Source: Chitinophagaceae bacterium
GTDB taxonomy: Bacteria; Bacteroidota; Bacteroidia; Chitinophagales; Chitinophagaceae
DNA: 56,109 nucleotides
NCBI GenBank assembly: GCA_024643645.1
Contig: JAHEMN010000004.1
Coordinates: forward strand, 1-56,109
Reading direction: 5' to 3'
This document shows positions 10,251 through 19,250 of this stretch, piece after piece (within the stretch, counting starts at the first letter, position 1; every line of letters starts with the position of its first letter). The translations under genes were made by a program, and so were the position numbers. The notes under the pieces were generated by a model. That model was not told the DNA's origin. It ran no database searches and saw only the letters and a list, made by a program, of their open reading frames with translations.

Positions 10251-10670
10251 TTAATGAACTATACTCTCTTCAAACTTCAATGCTTCCATTCCATTCTTCT
10301 GACGATAATCATTGATAGCTGCTTTGATAGCATCTTCTGCCAACACTGAACAGTGAATTTTAACAGGAGGTAAATTCAACTCTTCAACGATGGTCATATT
10401 ATCAATTGTTACAGCCTCATCGATGGATTTTCCTTTCAACCACTCAGTAGCCAATGATGAAGAAGCAATGGCTGATCCACATCCAAAGGTTTTGAATTTA
10501 GCATCTTTAATTACACCAGTTGCTTCATCTACTTCGATTTGCAAACGCATTACATCGCCACACTCAGGTGCGCCAACAAGACCGGTTCCAACTGTTGCTT
10601 TACTTTTATCAAGTGTACCTACATTTTTAGGGTTTTGATAATGATCGATAACTTTTTCGCTATATGCCAT
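10251..10670 (-). CDS. iscU: Fe-S cluster assembly scaffold IscU
   Basis: The 139-residue scaffold has ligands Cys37 and Asp39 (ECGDVMRL), Cys64 (FGCGSA) and Cys107 (KIHCSVL). The LPPVK peptide at residues 100-104 is the recognition motif for the HscA chaperone in proteobacteria, yet no hscA or hscB is nearby. Clusters are built here from IscS-derived sulfur. It lies 26 bp downstream of iscS and upstream of the A-type carrier. Confidence 0.95.
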   Translation of the reverse strand: MAYSEKVIDHYQNPKNVGTLDKSKATVGTGLVGAPECGDVMRLQIEVDEATGVIKDAKFKTFGCGSAIASSSLATEWLKGKSIDEAVTIDNMTIVEELNLPPVKIHCSVLAEDAIKAAINDYRQKNGMEALKFEESIVH

Positions 10671-10696
10671 GATTAATTAATTTAATGGTTTTAAAA

Positions 10697-11914
10697 TTAA
10701 TGGTGTGCCCATTCAATTGTATCTAAATCTATGCCTTCCTTAAACATTTCCCATAGAGGGCTCATTTCTCTTAATTTATTAACAGTTTTTGTTACTTGCT
10801 CTATTGTATAGTCGATCTGCTCTTCCGTTGTAAACCTTCCTAATCCAAAACGAAGTGAACTATGTGCAAGATCATCTCCAAGTCCTAATGCCTTTAATAC
10901 ATATGAGGGCTCCAATGAAGCAGATGTACAGGCAGAACCAGATGACAAAGCAATGTTTTTATTAAAGCCCATCAATAAACCTTCGCCTTCCACATGCTTG
11001 AAAGATATATTTGTTACATGTGGAAGCTTATGCTCTTTATCTCCGTTTAAATATGATTCTTCAATCTTTAATAATTCGGTTTGTAATTTATCTCTGAGCT
11101 TACTTACTCTTGCTGTTTCTTCTTCCATTTCGTTTATACAGATCTCACAGGCTTTACCAAAACCTACAATGCCCGGAACATTCAACGTACCACTTCTCAT
11201 TCCTCTTTCATGTCCACCACCATCTAACTGAGCTGTAACTTTAACTCTTGGATTTTTTCTGCGAACATATAATGCACCTACTCCCTTAGGACCATACATT
11301 TTATGCGCTGTAAATGCCATCAGATCAATTCCGTCTTTATTTACATCCACTGGTATTTTACCTACCGCTTGTACAGCATCACTGAAAAGAAGTACACCAT
11401 GCTTTTTAGCAATTGCACTTATTTCTTTTATCGGCATTATAGTTCCGATCTCATTATTTGCATACATAATTGCAATAAGGATCGTTGTAGGTTTTATTGC
11501 TGCTTCTAATTCAGCAAGATCAATAAGGCCATTATCTTTTACTTTAAGATAAGTAACCTCTCCACCTTCTTTTTCAATATGCTTACAGGTATCCAACACT
11601 GCTTTATGCTCAATATTGCAGGTAATAATATGGTTCCCTTTACTTGCATACATTTCAAAAACCCCTTTTAAAGCAAGGTTATCACCTTCAGTAGCCCCGG
11701 AGGTAAAAATGATCTCTTTTGGATCTGCTCCGATCAACTTCGCAACCTGCTCTCTTGCATAATCAACTGCTTCTTCCGCTTTCCATCCAAAAGGATGGTT
11801 ACGGCTAGCCGCATTACCGAAATTATTGGTAAAATAGGGTATCATGGCCTCTACTACTCTTGGATCGCAAGGTGTAGTGGCATTATGGTCTAAATAAATA
11901 GGAAAATCCAGCAT
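10697..11914 (-). CDS. iscS: Cysteine desulfurase IscS
   Basis: The 405-residue PLP enzyme converts cysteine to alanine and a protein-bound persulfide. The N-terminus [19 protein letters not shown] is typical. The PLP lysine lies in [16 protein letters not shown] near residue 203. The catalytic cysteine is near residue 328 in [12 protein letters not shown], on the long mobile loop of the IscS (group I) type. It is first in the iscS-iscU-iscA operon. No IscR repressor gene is adjacent. Confidence 0.96.
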   Translation of the reverse strand: MLDFPIYLDHNATTPCDPRVVEAMIPYFTNNFGNAASRNHPFGWKAEEAVDYAREQVAKLIGADPKEIIFTSGATEGDNLALKGVFEMYASKGNHIITCNIEHKAVLDTCKHIEKEGGEVTYLKVKDNGLIDLAELEAAIKPTTILIAIMYANNEIGTIMPIKEISAIAKKHGVLLFSDAVQAVGKIPVDVNKDGIDLMAFTAHKMYGPKGVGALYVRRKNPRVKVTAQLDGGGHERGMRSGTLNVPGIVGFGKACEICINEMEEETARVSKLRDKLQTELLKIEESYLNGDKEHKLPHVTNISFKHVEGEGLLMGFNKNIALSSGSACTSASLEPSYVLKALGLGDDLAHSSLRFGLGRFTTEEQIDYTIEQVTKTVNKLREMSPLWEMFKEGIDLDTIEWAHH

Positions 11915-11948
11915 ATTCTTATTGTTGTTCGTTTATGTTTCTTAAACA

Positions 11949-11956
11949 CAAAATTA
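11949..11956 (-). promoter_or_regulatory. -7 box for the isc operon
   Basis: On the minus strand the sequence reads TAATTTTG, matching TAnnTTTG, 34 bp before the iscS ATG. A spaced TTG was not found. Confidence 0.4.
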
Positions 11957-12054
11957 ACCTAAAAGGTTCTAAGTGAAAGGGCTATTTTCTCCTAAACGGA
12001 CGATTTTACCAATTTCGCAAAGAGAAATAACAGGTGATTGTATTAAGACGTTAA

Positions 12055-12074
12055 TTCAGTAAAAAAATACTGAA
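12055..12074. repeat. Perfect 7-bp inverted repeat
   Basis: TTCAGTA and TACTGAA are separated by six A residues. It lies between the iscS promoter and the terminator of the upstream secreted protein, so it may be an operator or a second hairpin. Confidence 0.45.
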
Positions 12075-12084
12075 GTATTCATTG

Positions 12085-12128
12085 ATAAAAAATAAAAAAG
12101 GGATAAAGTTTTAAACCTTTACCCCTTT
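12085..12128 (-). terminator. Terminator of the secreted-protein gene
   Basis: On the minus strand AAAGGGGTAAAG pairs with CTTTATCCCTTT (one mismatch) around an 8-nt AT loop, followed by a T-rich tail. It starts 25 bp past the stop of the gene that ends at 12153. Confidence 0.65.
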
Positions 12129-12152
12129 AAATAGTGTTCGTTCCAACGTATT

Positions 12153-13148
12153 TTATAAAAGAATTTGAGAAGTAAATTTATTACCATTTTGATCCATCAC
12201 AGCTACAACATATACCCCTTTCAGGTTTTGATTTACAGACAATATCTGCTGACCGATCGGATTGGAAATAAGTGATTGATTAACAGTATTACCTTGCAAG
12301 GAGATCAATTTAATAGAAACTGCACCTTGAATTTGTGATGAGAAATGAACAAATACATTATTTGCATATCCATTACTGATCTTCACATCTGCAGCTATAT
12401 CCTGATTTTTGATCATTCTTACAGCAGATAAGTCAAAACGACCATCAATATCAACCTGCTTTAAACGGTAATAGACTTTTGAAGCAGCATTTGCTCTATC
12501 CGTATAACTGTATTTAATTATTGAAGATGAATTACCGGCAGCTTTTACTGTTGCAATACCAGACCAGGTAGAGCCATTTTCACTTCTTTCTATCTCAAAA
12601 TAGTCACTATTAAATTCTTGTGCAGTAGACCATTCAATAATATTATTATTCTGCTGACGGGCTACATTAAAACCAATTAGTTTAACCGGAAGCGGTGTAG
12701 CAGATACTGCAAATCCAGTAGGTGAAGTACCTGTAGCTGCATTTGCAACTGCAGGACCAGTTACTAAAAGATCTGATCCTACGAATTTAGAAACACCTCC
12801 AATTTCAATTTTATCATTATTATTTCCACCAACACTGGTAATAGTAGCTCCAGCCATCAGTTCCACCACACTATTTTCACCTAACCTTAATTTTCCGTTT
12901 GTAAACTTCAATACACCATACACTTTTATATAAACATCATCTGAAGACATATTTACATTAGATGCTACAACAATGGTTTTTCCAGCAGGAATAACAATTG
13001 TATCGCCATTTACAGGTATTCTGTTCAAATTCCATGTTCCGGATGAAGTCCAGGTACCATTATTCGTTATTCCATTAATAACCGGTGCGGCAAATGATAT
13101 AATAATTATTGCAAAAAGAGAAAAAAGAGAAAGACATAGTTTTTTCAT
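12153..13148 (-). CDS. Secreted protein with C-terminal T9SS-like sorting domain
   Basis: The 331-residue protein starts with a cleavable signal peptide (MKKLCLSLFSLFAIIIISFAA). The N-terminal half (GTWTSSGTWNLNRIPVNGD) resembles the beta-helical start of many Bacteroidota surface proteins. Next is an LPVKLIGFNVARQ segment, common before T9SS tails, and a fibronectin-like block (EIERSENGSTWS). The last 80 residues (KISNGYANNVFVHF to NKFTSQILL) look like a type A sorting domain, although the usual YPNP motif is replaced. Probably exported by T9SS; the function is unknown. It is monocistronic, with its own promoter and terminator. Confidence 0.75.
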   Translation of the reverse strand: MKKLCLSLFSLFAIIIISFAAPVINGITNNGTWTSSGTWNLNRIPVNGDTIVIPAGKTIVVASNVNMSSDDVYIKVYGVLKFTNGKLRLGENSVVELMAGATITSVGGNNNDKIEIGGVSKFVGSDLLVTGPAVANAATGTSPTGFAVSATPLPVKLIGFNVARQQNNNIIEWSTAQEFNSDYFEIERSENGSTWSGIATVKAAGNSSSIIKYSYTDRANAASKVYYRLKQVDIDGRFDLSAVRMIKNQDIAADVKISNGYANNVFVHFSSQIQGAVSIKLISLQGNTVNQSLISNPIGQQILSVNQNLKGVYVVAVMDQNGNKFTSQILL

Positions 13149-13224
13149 GATACGGATCGATTTTTTAAGTTTTTATATAAGTAATCTAAATAGATACACT
13201 TACTTTTTTGTTAATAGGGTAATA

Positions 13225-13255
13225 CAAATGTACAAAAAACACAATAGATTTACAA
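13225..13255 (-). promoter_or_regulatory. Promoter (-33 TTG and -7 box) of the secreted-protein gene
   Basis: Read on the minus strand, a TTG at 13255-13253 is followed after 20 bp by TACATTTG at 13232-13225. This fits the Bacteroidota TTG/TAnnTTTG layout and lies about 77 bp before the start codon at 13148. Confidence 0.5.
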
Positions 13256-13361
13256 GTAATGATTTGCCCATTTAGTCATATTTGACAAAATAAATATACA
13301 TATACAATTGAATTACAAATTGTTAAAGATTACTTAGTGTTTAAAATACATAAAAGAATGC

Positions 13362-13389
13362 ATTGTTCTTGATCTAGATCAAGCACAAT
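13362..13389. promoter_or_regulatory. Perfect FNR/CRP-like palindrome in a 423-bp intergenic region
   Basis: The core CTTGATCTAGATCAAG is a perfect 16-bp palindrome and contains TTGAT-N4-ATCAA, the textbook FNR/Anr box. Flanking ATTGT and ACAAT extend the symmetry to 28 bp with one mismatch. It is more than 150 bp from the likely promoters of both flanking genes. The rest of 13149-13571 is AT-rich with no convincing gene. Confidence 0.6.
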
Positions 13390-13501
13390 TTCTATGTTTA
13401 AACAACAATTCTTCCAAAAATTGCAAAATGGTAATTACTAAAAGGATCAATTAGCATTAATCAATTAATTGCTAATGCCATGCCACCTATTTCATGAATT
13501 A

Positions 13502-13534
13502 TTGAAAGGCAATTATTTAAAGTTGGTAATTTCG
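13502..13534 (+). promoter_or_regulatory. Likely promoter of methylmalonyl-CoA epimerase
   Basis: A TTG at 13502-13504 and TAATTTCG at 13527-13534 (one mismatch to TAnnTTTG) are 22 bp apart. The box ends 37 bp before the ATG. Confidence 0.4.
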
Positions 13535-13571
13535 GGAGCTTTTATACTACAAATCAGTTCATAAATATATT

Positions 13572-13979
13572 ATGCAAAAAATAGAACACATTGGAATTGC
13601 TGTAAAGAGCCTTGCATCATCCGTGCCTTTATTTGAGAAGCTCTTTAATACAAATTGCTATAAAACAGAAAAAGTAGACTCCGAAAAAGTTAATACTGCA
13701 TTTTTCAAACAAGGAGAAACAAAGATAGAGTTATTGGAAAGCACTGACCCTGATGGTGTAATTGCCCGTTTTATTGAAAAAAAGGGAGAGGGTATGCATC
13801 ATATTGCATTTGATGTAGTTGATATTGAGGCTGAAATGGAAAGACTAAAGAAAGAAGGTTTTAAACTCTTAAATGATAAACCAAAAGAAGGTGCTGATAA
13901 TAAAATGGTCTGCTTTCTGCATCCAAAGAATACAAATGGAGTGTTGATCGAATTATGTATGGAAAAAGTCCAAAAATAA
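13572..13979 (+). CDS. mce: Methylmalonyl-CoA epimerase
   Basis: The 135-residue vicinal-oxygen-chelate protein starts with IEHIGIAVKSL and has KIELLE near residue 56 and GMHHIAFDV near residue 76. These segments carry the metal-binding His and Glu residues of the family. It interconverts (S)- and (R)-methylmalonyl-CoA for the mutase in propionate metabolism. Length and motifs fit the epimerase better than generic glyoxalases. No mutase or carboxylase gene is adjacent. Confidence 0.9.
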   Translation: MQKIEHIGIAVKSLASSVPLFEKLFNTNCYKTEKVDSEKVNTAFFKQGETKIELLESTDPDGVIARFIEKKGEGMHHIAFDVVDIEAEMERLKKEGFKLLNDKPKEGADNKMVCFLHPKNTNGVLIELCMEKVQK

Positions 13980-13986
13980 ATCTTGC

Positions 13987-14187
13987 CTACTTATTCATTT
14001 CATCAATTTTAGCCTGCATCTCGTTTTTTGTCAATTTCCTTTTTTTTCTGTAAAAATTGTTTGTCTGTTAATTATATAATCGCAGTAATCAATTACTGAT
14101 TTATAGGTTACACCATTGGGGCTTTTACAGGACTACCACAGGAAATAAAAAAGAAGCGATAACTATAACCAACAATATCTTATTCAT
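13987..14187 (-). pseudogene. Small lipoprotein-like gene, apparently frameshifted
   Basis: An ATG at 14187 opens MNKILLVIVIASFLFPVVV, a signal-peptide-like start, but the frame stops at 14125. The neighbouring frame continues from 14130 (CKSPNGVTYKSV) for 48 codons with a charged, protein-like composition, ending EMNK-stop at 13987. Removing one base between 14128 and 14132 would give VVVACKSP, a lipobox with cysteine, and a 66-residue product. Either a decayed gene or an indel in the sequence; no family is recognised. Confidence 0.4.
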
Positions 14188-14224
14188 TGGAACAATAATT
14201 TATATTCTCATTTTAAATTATTAT

Positions 14225-14962
14225 CTAATAGTTTTCTGCAATTGAATCAGCATTTACTATACCTAATTTATCTACAGCAACCTGTGCAGCCAACTGAGAT
14301 GCGTCTTTTTTATTAAAAGCTTTTCCTTCAGCTATGTTTTTTCCATCTAACATGGCAGCAACTGTAAATAAACGCCGGCCATTCTCCAGTCGCTCATTCA
14401 ATGTTTCAAACTCAAGCACCTTTCCATTCTTATTCGCCCAACCGTATAATTTATTTTTATGATTGATTTCAAGATTCTCCAGGTCATCCATGAACATATG
14501 TGGTAAAATAATACATTCTAATACCCATTTATTTGTTTTCTTATATCCATGATCAAGATAAATAGCACCTACAAGAGCTTCCAGGGTATTGCCAAATATC
14601 TGGCTCACTTTTAAAGCTCCATCCATTTTATTATATAAGGTAACTTTCTTTAATCCCATCCGAACTGCAATTTCATTCAATTGCTGACGGTTAACCATCT
14701 TACTTCTCATTTCAGTTAAAAATCCTTCTTCTTTATATGGATAACGTTTAAACAGATAATCAGCCACTAATGCACTGAGTATTGCATCACCAAGATATTC
14801 GAGCCGCTCATTATTCTCATCCGGAGTTTCCCTGATGGACCGATGAGTAAGGGCTGTCTGGTAAAGTGAGATATTATCGGGTTTGAAGCCGAGAATATTT
14901 TTTAATTCCTTTTTAAAAGAAGTGCCGGTGTATTTGCCAGAAAAGAATTTTAAAAAATCCAC
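14225..14962 (-). CDS. rnc: Ribonuclease III
   Basis: The 245-residue double-stranded RNA endonuclease has the catalytic signature NERLEYLGDAILSAL at residues 51-65 and the second acidic site GNTLEALVGAIYLDHG near residue 130. A double-stranded RNA-binding domain fills the last 75 residues (HKNKLYGWANKNGK to AAQVAVDKLG). It processes rRNA precursors and structured mRNAs. It follows fabF on the same strand; the acpP-fabF-rnc order is widespread. Confidence 0.95.
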   Translation of the reverse strand: MDFLKFFSGKYTGTSFKKELKNILGFKPDNISLYQTALTHRSIRETPDENNERLEYLGDAILSALVADYLFKRYPYKEEGFLTEMRSKMVNRQQLNEIAVRMGLKKVTLYNKMDGALKVSQIFGNTLEALVGAIYLDHGYKKTNKWVLECIILPHMFMDDLENLEINHKNKLYGWANKNGKVLEFETLNERLENGRRLFTVAAMLDGKNIAEGKAFNKKDASQLAAQVAVDKLGIVNADSIAENY

Positions 14963-15073
14963 AGGTGTTAAGCTACGAAAAAGAGTGGTTACTTAAATAG
15001 ATTTTAGAATAATTTATTCCTTAGAGGAATTTTTCAAATTTTGTATATATGATTTTATCTTATAGATAAACTA

Positions 15074-16327
15074 TCAACCCTGATACTTCTTCACAATTAC
15101 ACAAGCATTATGGCCACCAAAACCAAATGTGTTGCTTAATGCTGCTCTTACAGTCCGCTTCTGTGCTTTGTTAAAAGTGAAATTAAGTTTTGGATCAAGT
15201 TCCGGGTCATCTGTAAAATGATTAATTGTAGGTGGTACAATATCGTTTATCACTGCCTGCATACTGGCTATGGCTTCAATAACACCTGCTGCCCCAAGGC
15301 AATGACCTGTCATTGATTTCGTGGCACTGATATTTAAATTATAGGCATGCTCTCCAAATACTGCTGTAATTGCTTTTACTTCTGCACCATCACCGATCGG
15401 TGTTGAAGTACCATGTGTATTGATGTAATCAATTTCCTCTGGTTTCATTCCAGCATCGTCCAATGCAGCAAGCATTACATTACGGGCACCTAATCCTTCA
15501 GGATGAGGAGCAGTAATATGGTATGCATCTGCAGTAGCACCACAACCACCTATTTCACAATATATTTTTGCACCCCTTGCAATGGCATGCTCTAATTCTT
15601 CTAATATTACTATACCACAGGCTTCTCCCATTACAAAACCATCACGGTCTTTATCATAAGGTCTGCTGGCAGTTTTAGGATCATCGTTTCTTTCACTCAT
15701 GGCTTTCATTGCATTAAAGCCGCCAACACCAGCTTCACTGATAACAGCTTCGCTTCCGCCTGTAACGATGATATCTGATTTACCCAGACGGATCAGGTTG
15801 AAAGCATCCATAATTGCATTCGTACTACTGGCACATGCACTTACTACTGCAAAGTTCGGACCCCGCAGATTATGTCGCATACTGATCTGGCCAGCAGCTA
15901 TATCCAAAATCATTTTTGGAATGAAGAATGGATTAAACCTTGGAGTTCCATCTCCTCTTGCAAAATCAGTTACCTCATGTTGGAAAGTTATCAACCCGCC
16001 AATTCCACTCGCAAATACAACACCTACCCTGTCAGGATTGATATTATCTTTTGTTAGACCGGCATCAGTCATAGCCTGGTCACTTACTACCAATGCTAAT
16101 TGCGTAAACCGGTCAATCTTTCTTGCTTCTTTCCGATCCAGAAAATCAGTTGGTTCAAACCCTTTTATCTCGCAGGCAAATTTGGTACGGAATTTAGATG
16201 CATCAAATAAGGTGATCATATCGGCACCAGGTACACCATTTATTAATCCATTCCAGTAATCCGGAATATTATTTCCGAGTGGTGTTAATGCACCCATTCC
16301 TGTAACAACTACTCTTTTTAATTCCAT
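15074..16327 (-). CDS. fabF: 3-oxoacyl-ACP synthase II
   Basis: The 417-residue elongating condensing enzyme of type II fatty acid synthesis has Cys165 in VVSACASSTNAI as nucleophile, plus the two catalytic histidines in NTHGTSTPIGD and TKSMTGHCLGAAG. The C-terminus NTFGFGGHNACVI is typical of KAS II. It extends acyl-ACP with malonyl-ACP. Upstream is acpP, but a strong hairpin separates the two, so fabF may also have its own promoter. Confidence 0.96.
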   Translation of the reverse strand: MELKRVVVTGMGALTPLGNNIPDYWNGLINGVPGADMITLFDASKFRTKFACEIKGFEPTDFLDRKEARKIDRFTQLALVVSDQAMTDAGLTKDNINPDRVGVVFASGIGGLITFQHEVTDFARGDGTPRFNPFFIPKMILDIAAGQISMRHNLRGPNFAVVSACASSTNAIMDAFNLIRLGKSDIIVTGGSEAVISEAGVGGFNAMKAMSERNDDPKTASRPYDKDRDGFVMGEACGIVILEELEHAIARGAKIYCEIGGCGATADAYHITAPHPEGLGARNVMLAALDDAGMKPEEIDYINTHGTSTPIGDGAEVKAITAVFGEHAYNLNISATKSMTGHCLGAAGVIEAIASMQAVINDIVPPTINHFTDDPELDPKLNFTFNKAQKRTVRAALSNTFGFGGHNACVIVKKYQG

Positions 16328-16392
16328 ATTGCGTTAAGATAATGTATTTAAAAAAAATGTAACTGATCTAATTTAAATAAATATCAGAAAGT

Positions 16393-16431
16393 AAAAAACC
16401 GCCTTCGCTGCTAATAACAGTCGGAAGGCGG
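16393..16431 (-). terminator. Terminator between acpP and fabF
   Basis: CCGCCTTC and GAAGGCGG form a perfect 8-bp GC-rich stem, extended inside by CTG/CAG. On the minus strand it is followed by TTTTTT. It lies 41 bp past the acpP stop and 66 bp before the fabF start, so it could set a high acpP to fabF transcript ratio. Confidence 0.8.
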
Positions 16432-16471
16432 TATAAAAATTTGTTCCCTGCCTCAGCGGGACATCCAATTA

Positions 16472-16708
16472 TTATTTGGCATGCTCTTCCAGGTAAGTAA
16501 CAGCCTGACCAACTGATGTTATGGTCTCTGCCTGCTCATCCGGAATGGAGATATTAAATTCTTTTTCAAATTCCATGATCAATTCAACCGTATCTAAAGA
16601 ATCGGCTCCCAGGTCATTGGTAAATGAAGCTTCGTTCGTTACTTCTGCTTCGTCTACGCCTAGCTTGTCTACGATGATTTTTTTAACTCTTGATGCAATG
16701 TCTGACAT
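16472..16708 (-). CDS. acpP: Acyl carrier protein
   Basis: The 78-residue acidic protein carries the phosphopantetheine site Ser37 in [16 protein letters not shown]. It shuttles acyl chains for fatty acid, lipid A and lipoate synthesis. Length and composition match AcpP exactly. It precedes fabF and rnc. Confidence 0.97.
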   Translation of the reverse strand: MSDIASRVKKIIVDKLGVDEAEVTNEASFTNDLGADSLDTVELIMEFEKEFNISIPDEQAETITSVGQAVTYLEEHAK

Positions 16709-16734
16709 GTTCTTAAAGTTTTGTTTATTGGGTG

Positions 16735-16742
16735 CAAAAATA
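16735..16742 (-). promoter_or_regulatory. -7 box for acpP
   Basis: On the minus strand TATTTTTG matches TAnnTTTG, 26 bp before the acpP ATG. Confidence 0.45.
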
Positions 16743-16923
16743 TACTTTTTGACTTAATAAGCATCGTAAAGGTTGTTTTTTCCTGATTTATTCCAAATAG
16801 CTGAAAACGAATAATTAATACTCAAAAAACATAATTACACGCAGGTAAAAATAAGCTTCCAATCCGTTGGCAGTATTGTAAGTTCTTTGTATTTTGAACT
16901 TCTGGCTGCTTAATATACAGGTT

Positions 16924-17352
16924 ATGGCATTGAAAATTATTGATCATGGAAGTCCCGAATACTGGCAGATGGTCAAACTGCGGAATGACCTGTTGCGAAG
17001 ACCTCTTGGTTTAGATTTTAATGACCAGGAATTAGCTTCTGAAACTGATAACATGCTTATTGGTGCATTTGAAGATGAAGAAATACTTGGATGCTGTATG
17101 TTAGTTGAAGAAAATCCTAAAATTGTAAGACTTCGGCAGATGGCAGTTTTAAATGATCTGCAGGGAAAGGGTATTGGAAGAGCTTTAATGAGCTTCGCTG
17201 AAAACATAGCCAGGGACCGTGGATATAAAATACTATCCATGCATGCCAGAAAAAATGCACTTGGCTTTTATGAAAAAATGGGTTACAAAATTGCCAGTGA
17301 TGAATTTAAAGAAGTAACCATACCGCACTATGTAATGGAAAAAGAATTATAA
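16924..17352 (+). CDS. GNAT family N-acetyltransferase
   Basis: This 142-residue single-domain acetyltransferase has the acetyl-CoA binding motif VLNDLQGKGIGRALM near residue 75 and the closing FYEKMGYKI motif. Its N-terminus (VKLRNDLLRRPLG) resembles the ElaA/YjcF-like group. The frame opens at 16894, but I chose the ATG at 16924 since MALKIIDHGSPEYW aligns with family starts. The substrate is unknown. It is convergent with the next gene. Confidence 0.85.
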   Translation: MALKIIDHGSPEYWQMVKLRNDLLRRPLGLDFNDQELASETDNMLIGAFEDEEILGCCMLVEENPKIVRLRQMAVLNDLQGKGIGRALMSFAENIARDRGYKILSMHARKNALGFYEKMGYKIASDEFKEVTIPHYVMEKEL

Positions 17353-17356
17353 TTGA

Positions 17357-17836
17357 TCAGCCTTTCTTCACCTTCCCTTTTATAATATTTCTTAATTCAA
17401 ATACTTCGTCAGGATCTTTACATCCGCTTTTTGGTACTAATAAAAAAGAACGACTGTCAAAATATAAATGAAAAAAATGTGGGCTTTCCAGGTAGTTCTT
17501 CAATGCAGTCCATGGCCAGCTTTTAGATCCTTTTTCATGAGCAAGATTAAATCCTTCTTCTTCAAAAGTCATACTGAACTGATGTTTAAAAGTAACTGCC
17601 TTCCTATACACCATTGCAGGAAGTATGTACCAGAAGCTGATCATTAATACTATCCAGAGTAATGAACCTACCAGAAATGCAAGTGGTTGGATCTTTTTTA
17701 AAAAATAAAGAGTGAATGTGGCAATAGCAAATACATTCACCAGTATTATCATTATTCGTATTTCCGGCCGGCTGATAAAATGATATCGTAATGCCTGAAT
17801 TACTTTCTTTTTTTCGTATCCAAAATAGATCGTCAT
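17357..17836 (-). CDS. YcxB-like membrane protein
   Basis: The 159-residue protein has two adjacent transmembrane helices near residues 28-70 (MIILVNVFAIATFTLYFL, then the LAFLVGSLLWIVLMISF segment). A cytoplasmic YcxB-like domain follows, with FSMTFEEEGFNL, SWPWTALKNYLES and FHLYFDSRSFLLVPK. The family is widespread and of unknown function. It is only 12 bp downstream of the PhoD-like gene on the same strand and could be co-transcribed. Confidence 0.75.
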   Translation of the reverse strand: MTIYFGYEKKKVIQALRYHFISRPEIRIMIILVNVFAIATFTLYFLKKIQPLAFLVGSLLWIVLMISFWYILPAMVYRKAVTFKHQFSMTFEEEGFNLAHEKGSKSWPWTALKNYLESPHFFHLYFDSRSFLLVPKSGCKDPDEVFELRNIIKGKVKKG

Positions 17837-17848
17837 TGCTTAAAAGTA

Positions 17849-19195
17849 CTAAGGCATTTTTAAATCTTTTTCCGAAACACTCCACTGCCCCAATTTTTCC
17901 CCTTTGATACCTAAGAATTCTACTGTTAGTTTTCTTTCAGTTCTTTTACCGGTTATTGAAAATCGTCCATAATTCTGTTTTTCATCTACACCTAAAACAC
18001 GGTAAGGATTATTTTTTTCAGGGCCTCCAAATTTATGTGTACCGGAAGTAAGCGGTGAAACAGTAATATCATATAAAGGATAAGCACCTTGCCTGTCCAT
18101 TTTTATTACCTCGCTGTGATGACGATCACCTGTAACAAACACAACACCGTTTACTTTGTGCTCCTTTAAAAAATTAAGCAGCTCATAATACTCTGCGGGA
18201 AAATCCAATAATTTATCATAAGGTGAAACCGTATTCAATACCTGGCTACCGGTTACAATTACTTTAAATGTAGCACCGCTGAAGAGCAAAGCATTCTTTA
18301 ACCATTCGAGCTGTTGTGCACCAAACATAGTTTTAGCTGAATTTGGTTTGCCGTCAATAGAATCTTTTATTCTATCTGCACTACGCCACCAGCGGTCGTC
18401 GAGCATAAAGAAGTCAGCATCTCCCCAACTTGTCATGGTATAAATGCCCTGATCGTTCTCACCTGCTGATGGATTACAGAAATAACTATTGAATATTTTA
18501 CGGCTGGTTTCTTTTAAGATATAATGTTTACCGATATCATTAGGTCCGTAATCATGATCATCCCATAAAGCAAACTGCGGCATAGCTTTTAAAAAGTTCT
18601 GTAATACCGGTACTGCCCTGTCGTGGCTTGCCCTGTACCACAATCCCCATTCACTATAATAATCAACCTCACGGCTGTACCATGCATCTCCTGTCCACAT
18701 CATAAAGGCAGCTTTCTCTTTAGCCATTGTTTCAAAAATGGAAGAATCGCCACCATAAGGTGTACCCGGACGATCATATATCGGTTGATTGGTATATGCA
18801 CAACCACCTACCAAAAAACTAAAATCGGGTGCCGGCTTACGCCATTGCCAGAGATCTTTAGTGGTAAACTCTCCTTCTTTATTAGTAGGCTTTCCGTTAA
18901 TTAAGAATTTATAATTGTATGTTGTATTAAAATCTAACCCCCCAATTACAAAAGTGATAGGATTAAAATCATTACCTAACTCACCTTTATAATTAATTGT
19001 TCTAAGTGTTTTACTATCATTCTTTTTATTATAAAGAATAGAAACTGTTTTTACTTCTGGCGAAACCTCTACCCATACTTTCGCATCTCTTAGCTCTACA
19101 GGCCCAAGCATTGGGCCGGAAATAATTCTTGGCTGAGCAAAGCAATTGATTGAAAATTGTATCAGTAAAACGAGCAACAAATATTTAATTCGCAT
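17849..19195 (-). CDS. PhoD-like alkaline phosphatase D family protein
   Basis: The 448-residue secreted metallophosphoesterase has a signal peptide (MRIKYLLLVLLIQFSINCFA), an N-terminal beta-sandwich (GPMLGPVELRDAKVWVEV) and a PhoD-like catalytic domain. Metal motifs are WTGDAWY near residue 168, ALWDDHDYGPND near 210, and VFVTGDRHHSEV near 355. It likely hydrolyses phosphodiesters or phosphomonoesters outside the inner membrane. The signal is Sec-type rather than the Tat-type seen in classical PhoD. Confidence 0.88.
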   Translation of the reverse strand: MRIKYLLLVLLIQFSINCFAQPRIISGPMLGPVELRDAKVWVEVSPEVKTVSILYNKKNDSKTLRTINYKGELGNDFNPITFVIGGLDFNTTYNYKFLINGKPTNKEGEFTTKDLWQWRKPAPDFSFLVGGCAYTNQPIYDRPGTPYGGDSSIFETMAKEKAAFMMWTGDAWYSREVDYYSEWGLWYRASHDRAVPVLQNFLKAMPQFALWDDHDYGPNDIGKHYILKETSRKIFNSYFCNPSAGENDQGIYTMTSWGDADFFMLDDRWWRSADRIKDSIDGKPNSAKTMFGAQQLEWLKNALLFSGATFKVIVTGSQVLNTVSPYDKLLDFPAEYYELLNFLKEHKVNGVVFVTGDRHHSEVIKMDRQGAYPLYDITVSPLTSGTHKFGGPEKNNPYRVLGVDEKQNYGRFSITGKRTERKLTVEFLGIKGEKLGQWSVSEKDLKMP

Positions 19196-19250
19196 ACTTT
19201 TTAAATTAGGTGCACAAAGTAAGACAGAATTTTAAGTTACCGGAAACAAA

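Noticed and set aside
15699-16259. 186-codon plus-strand open frame
   Set aside because: It is antisense to fabF, whose catalytic motifs are intact; composition is not protein-like.
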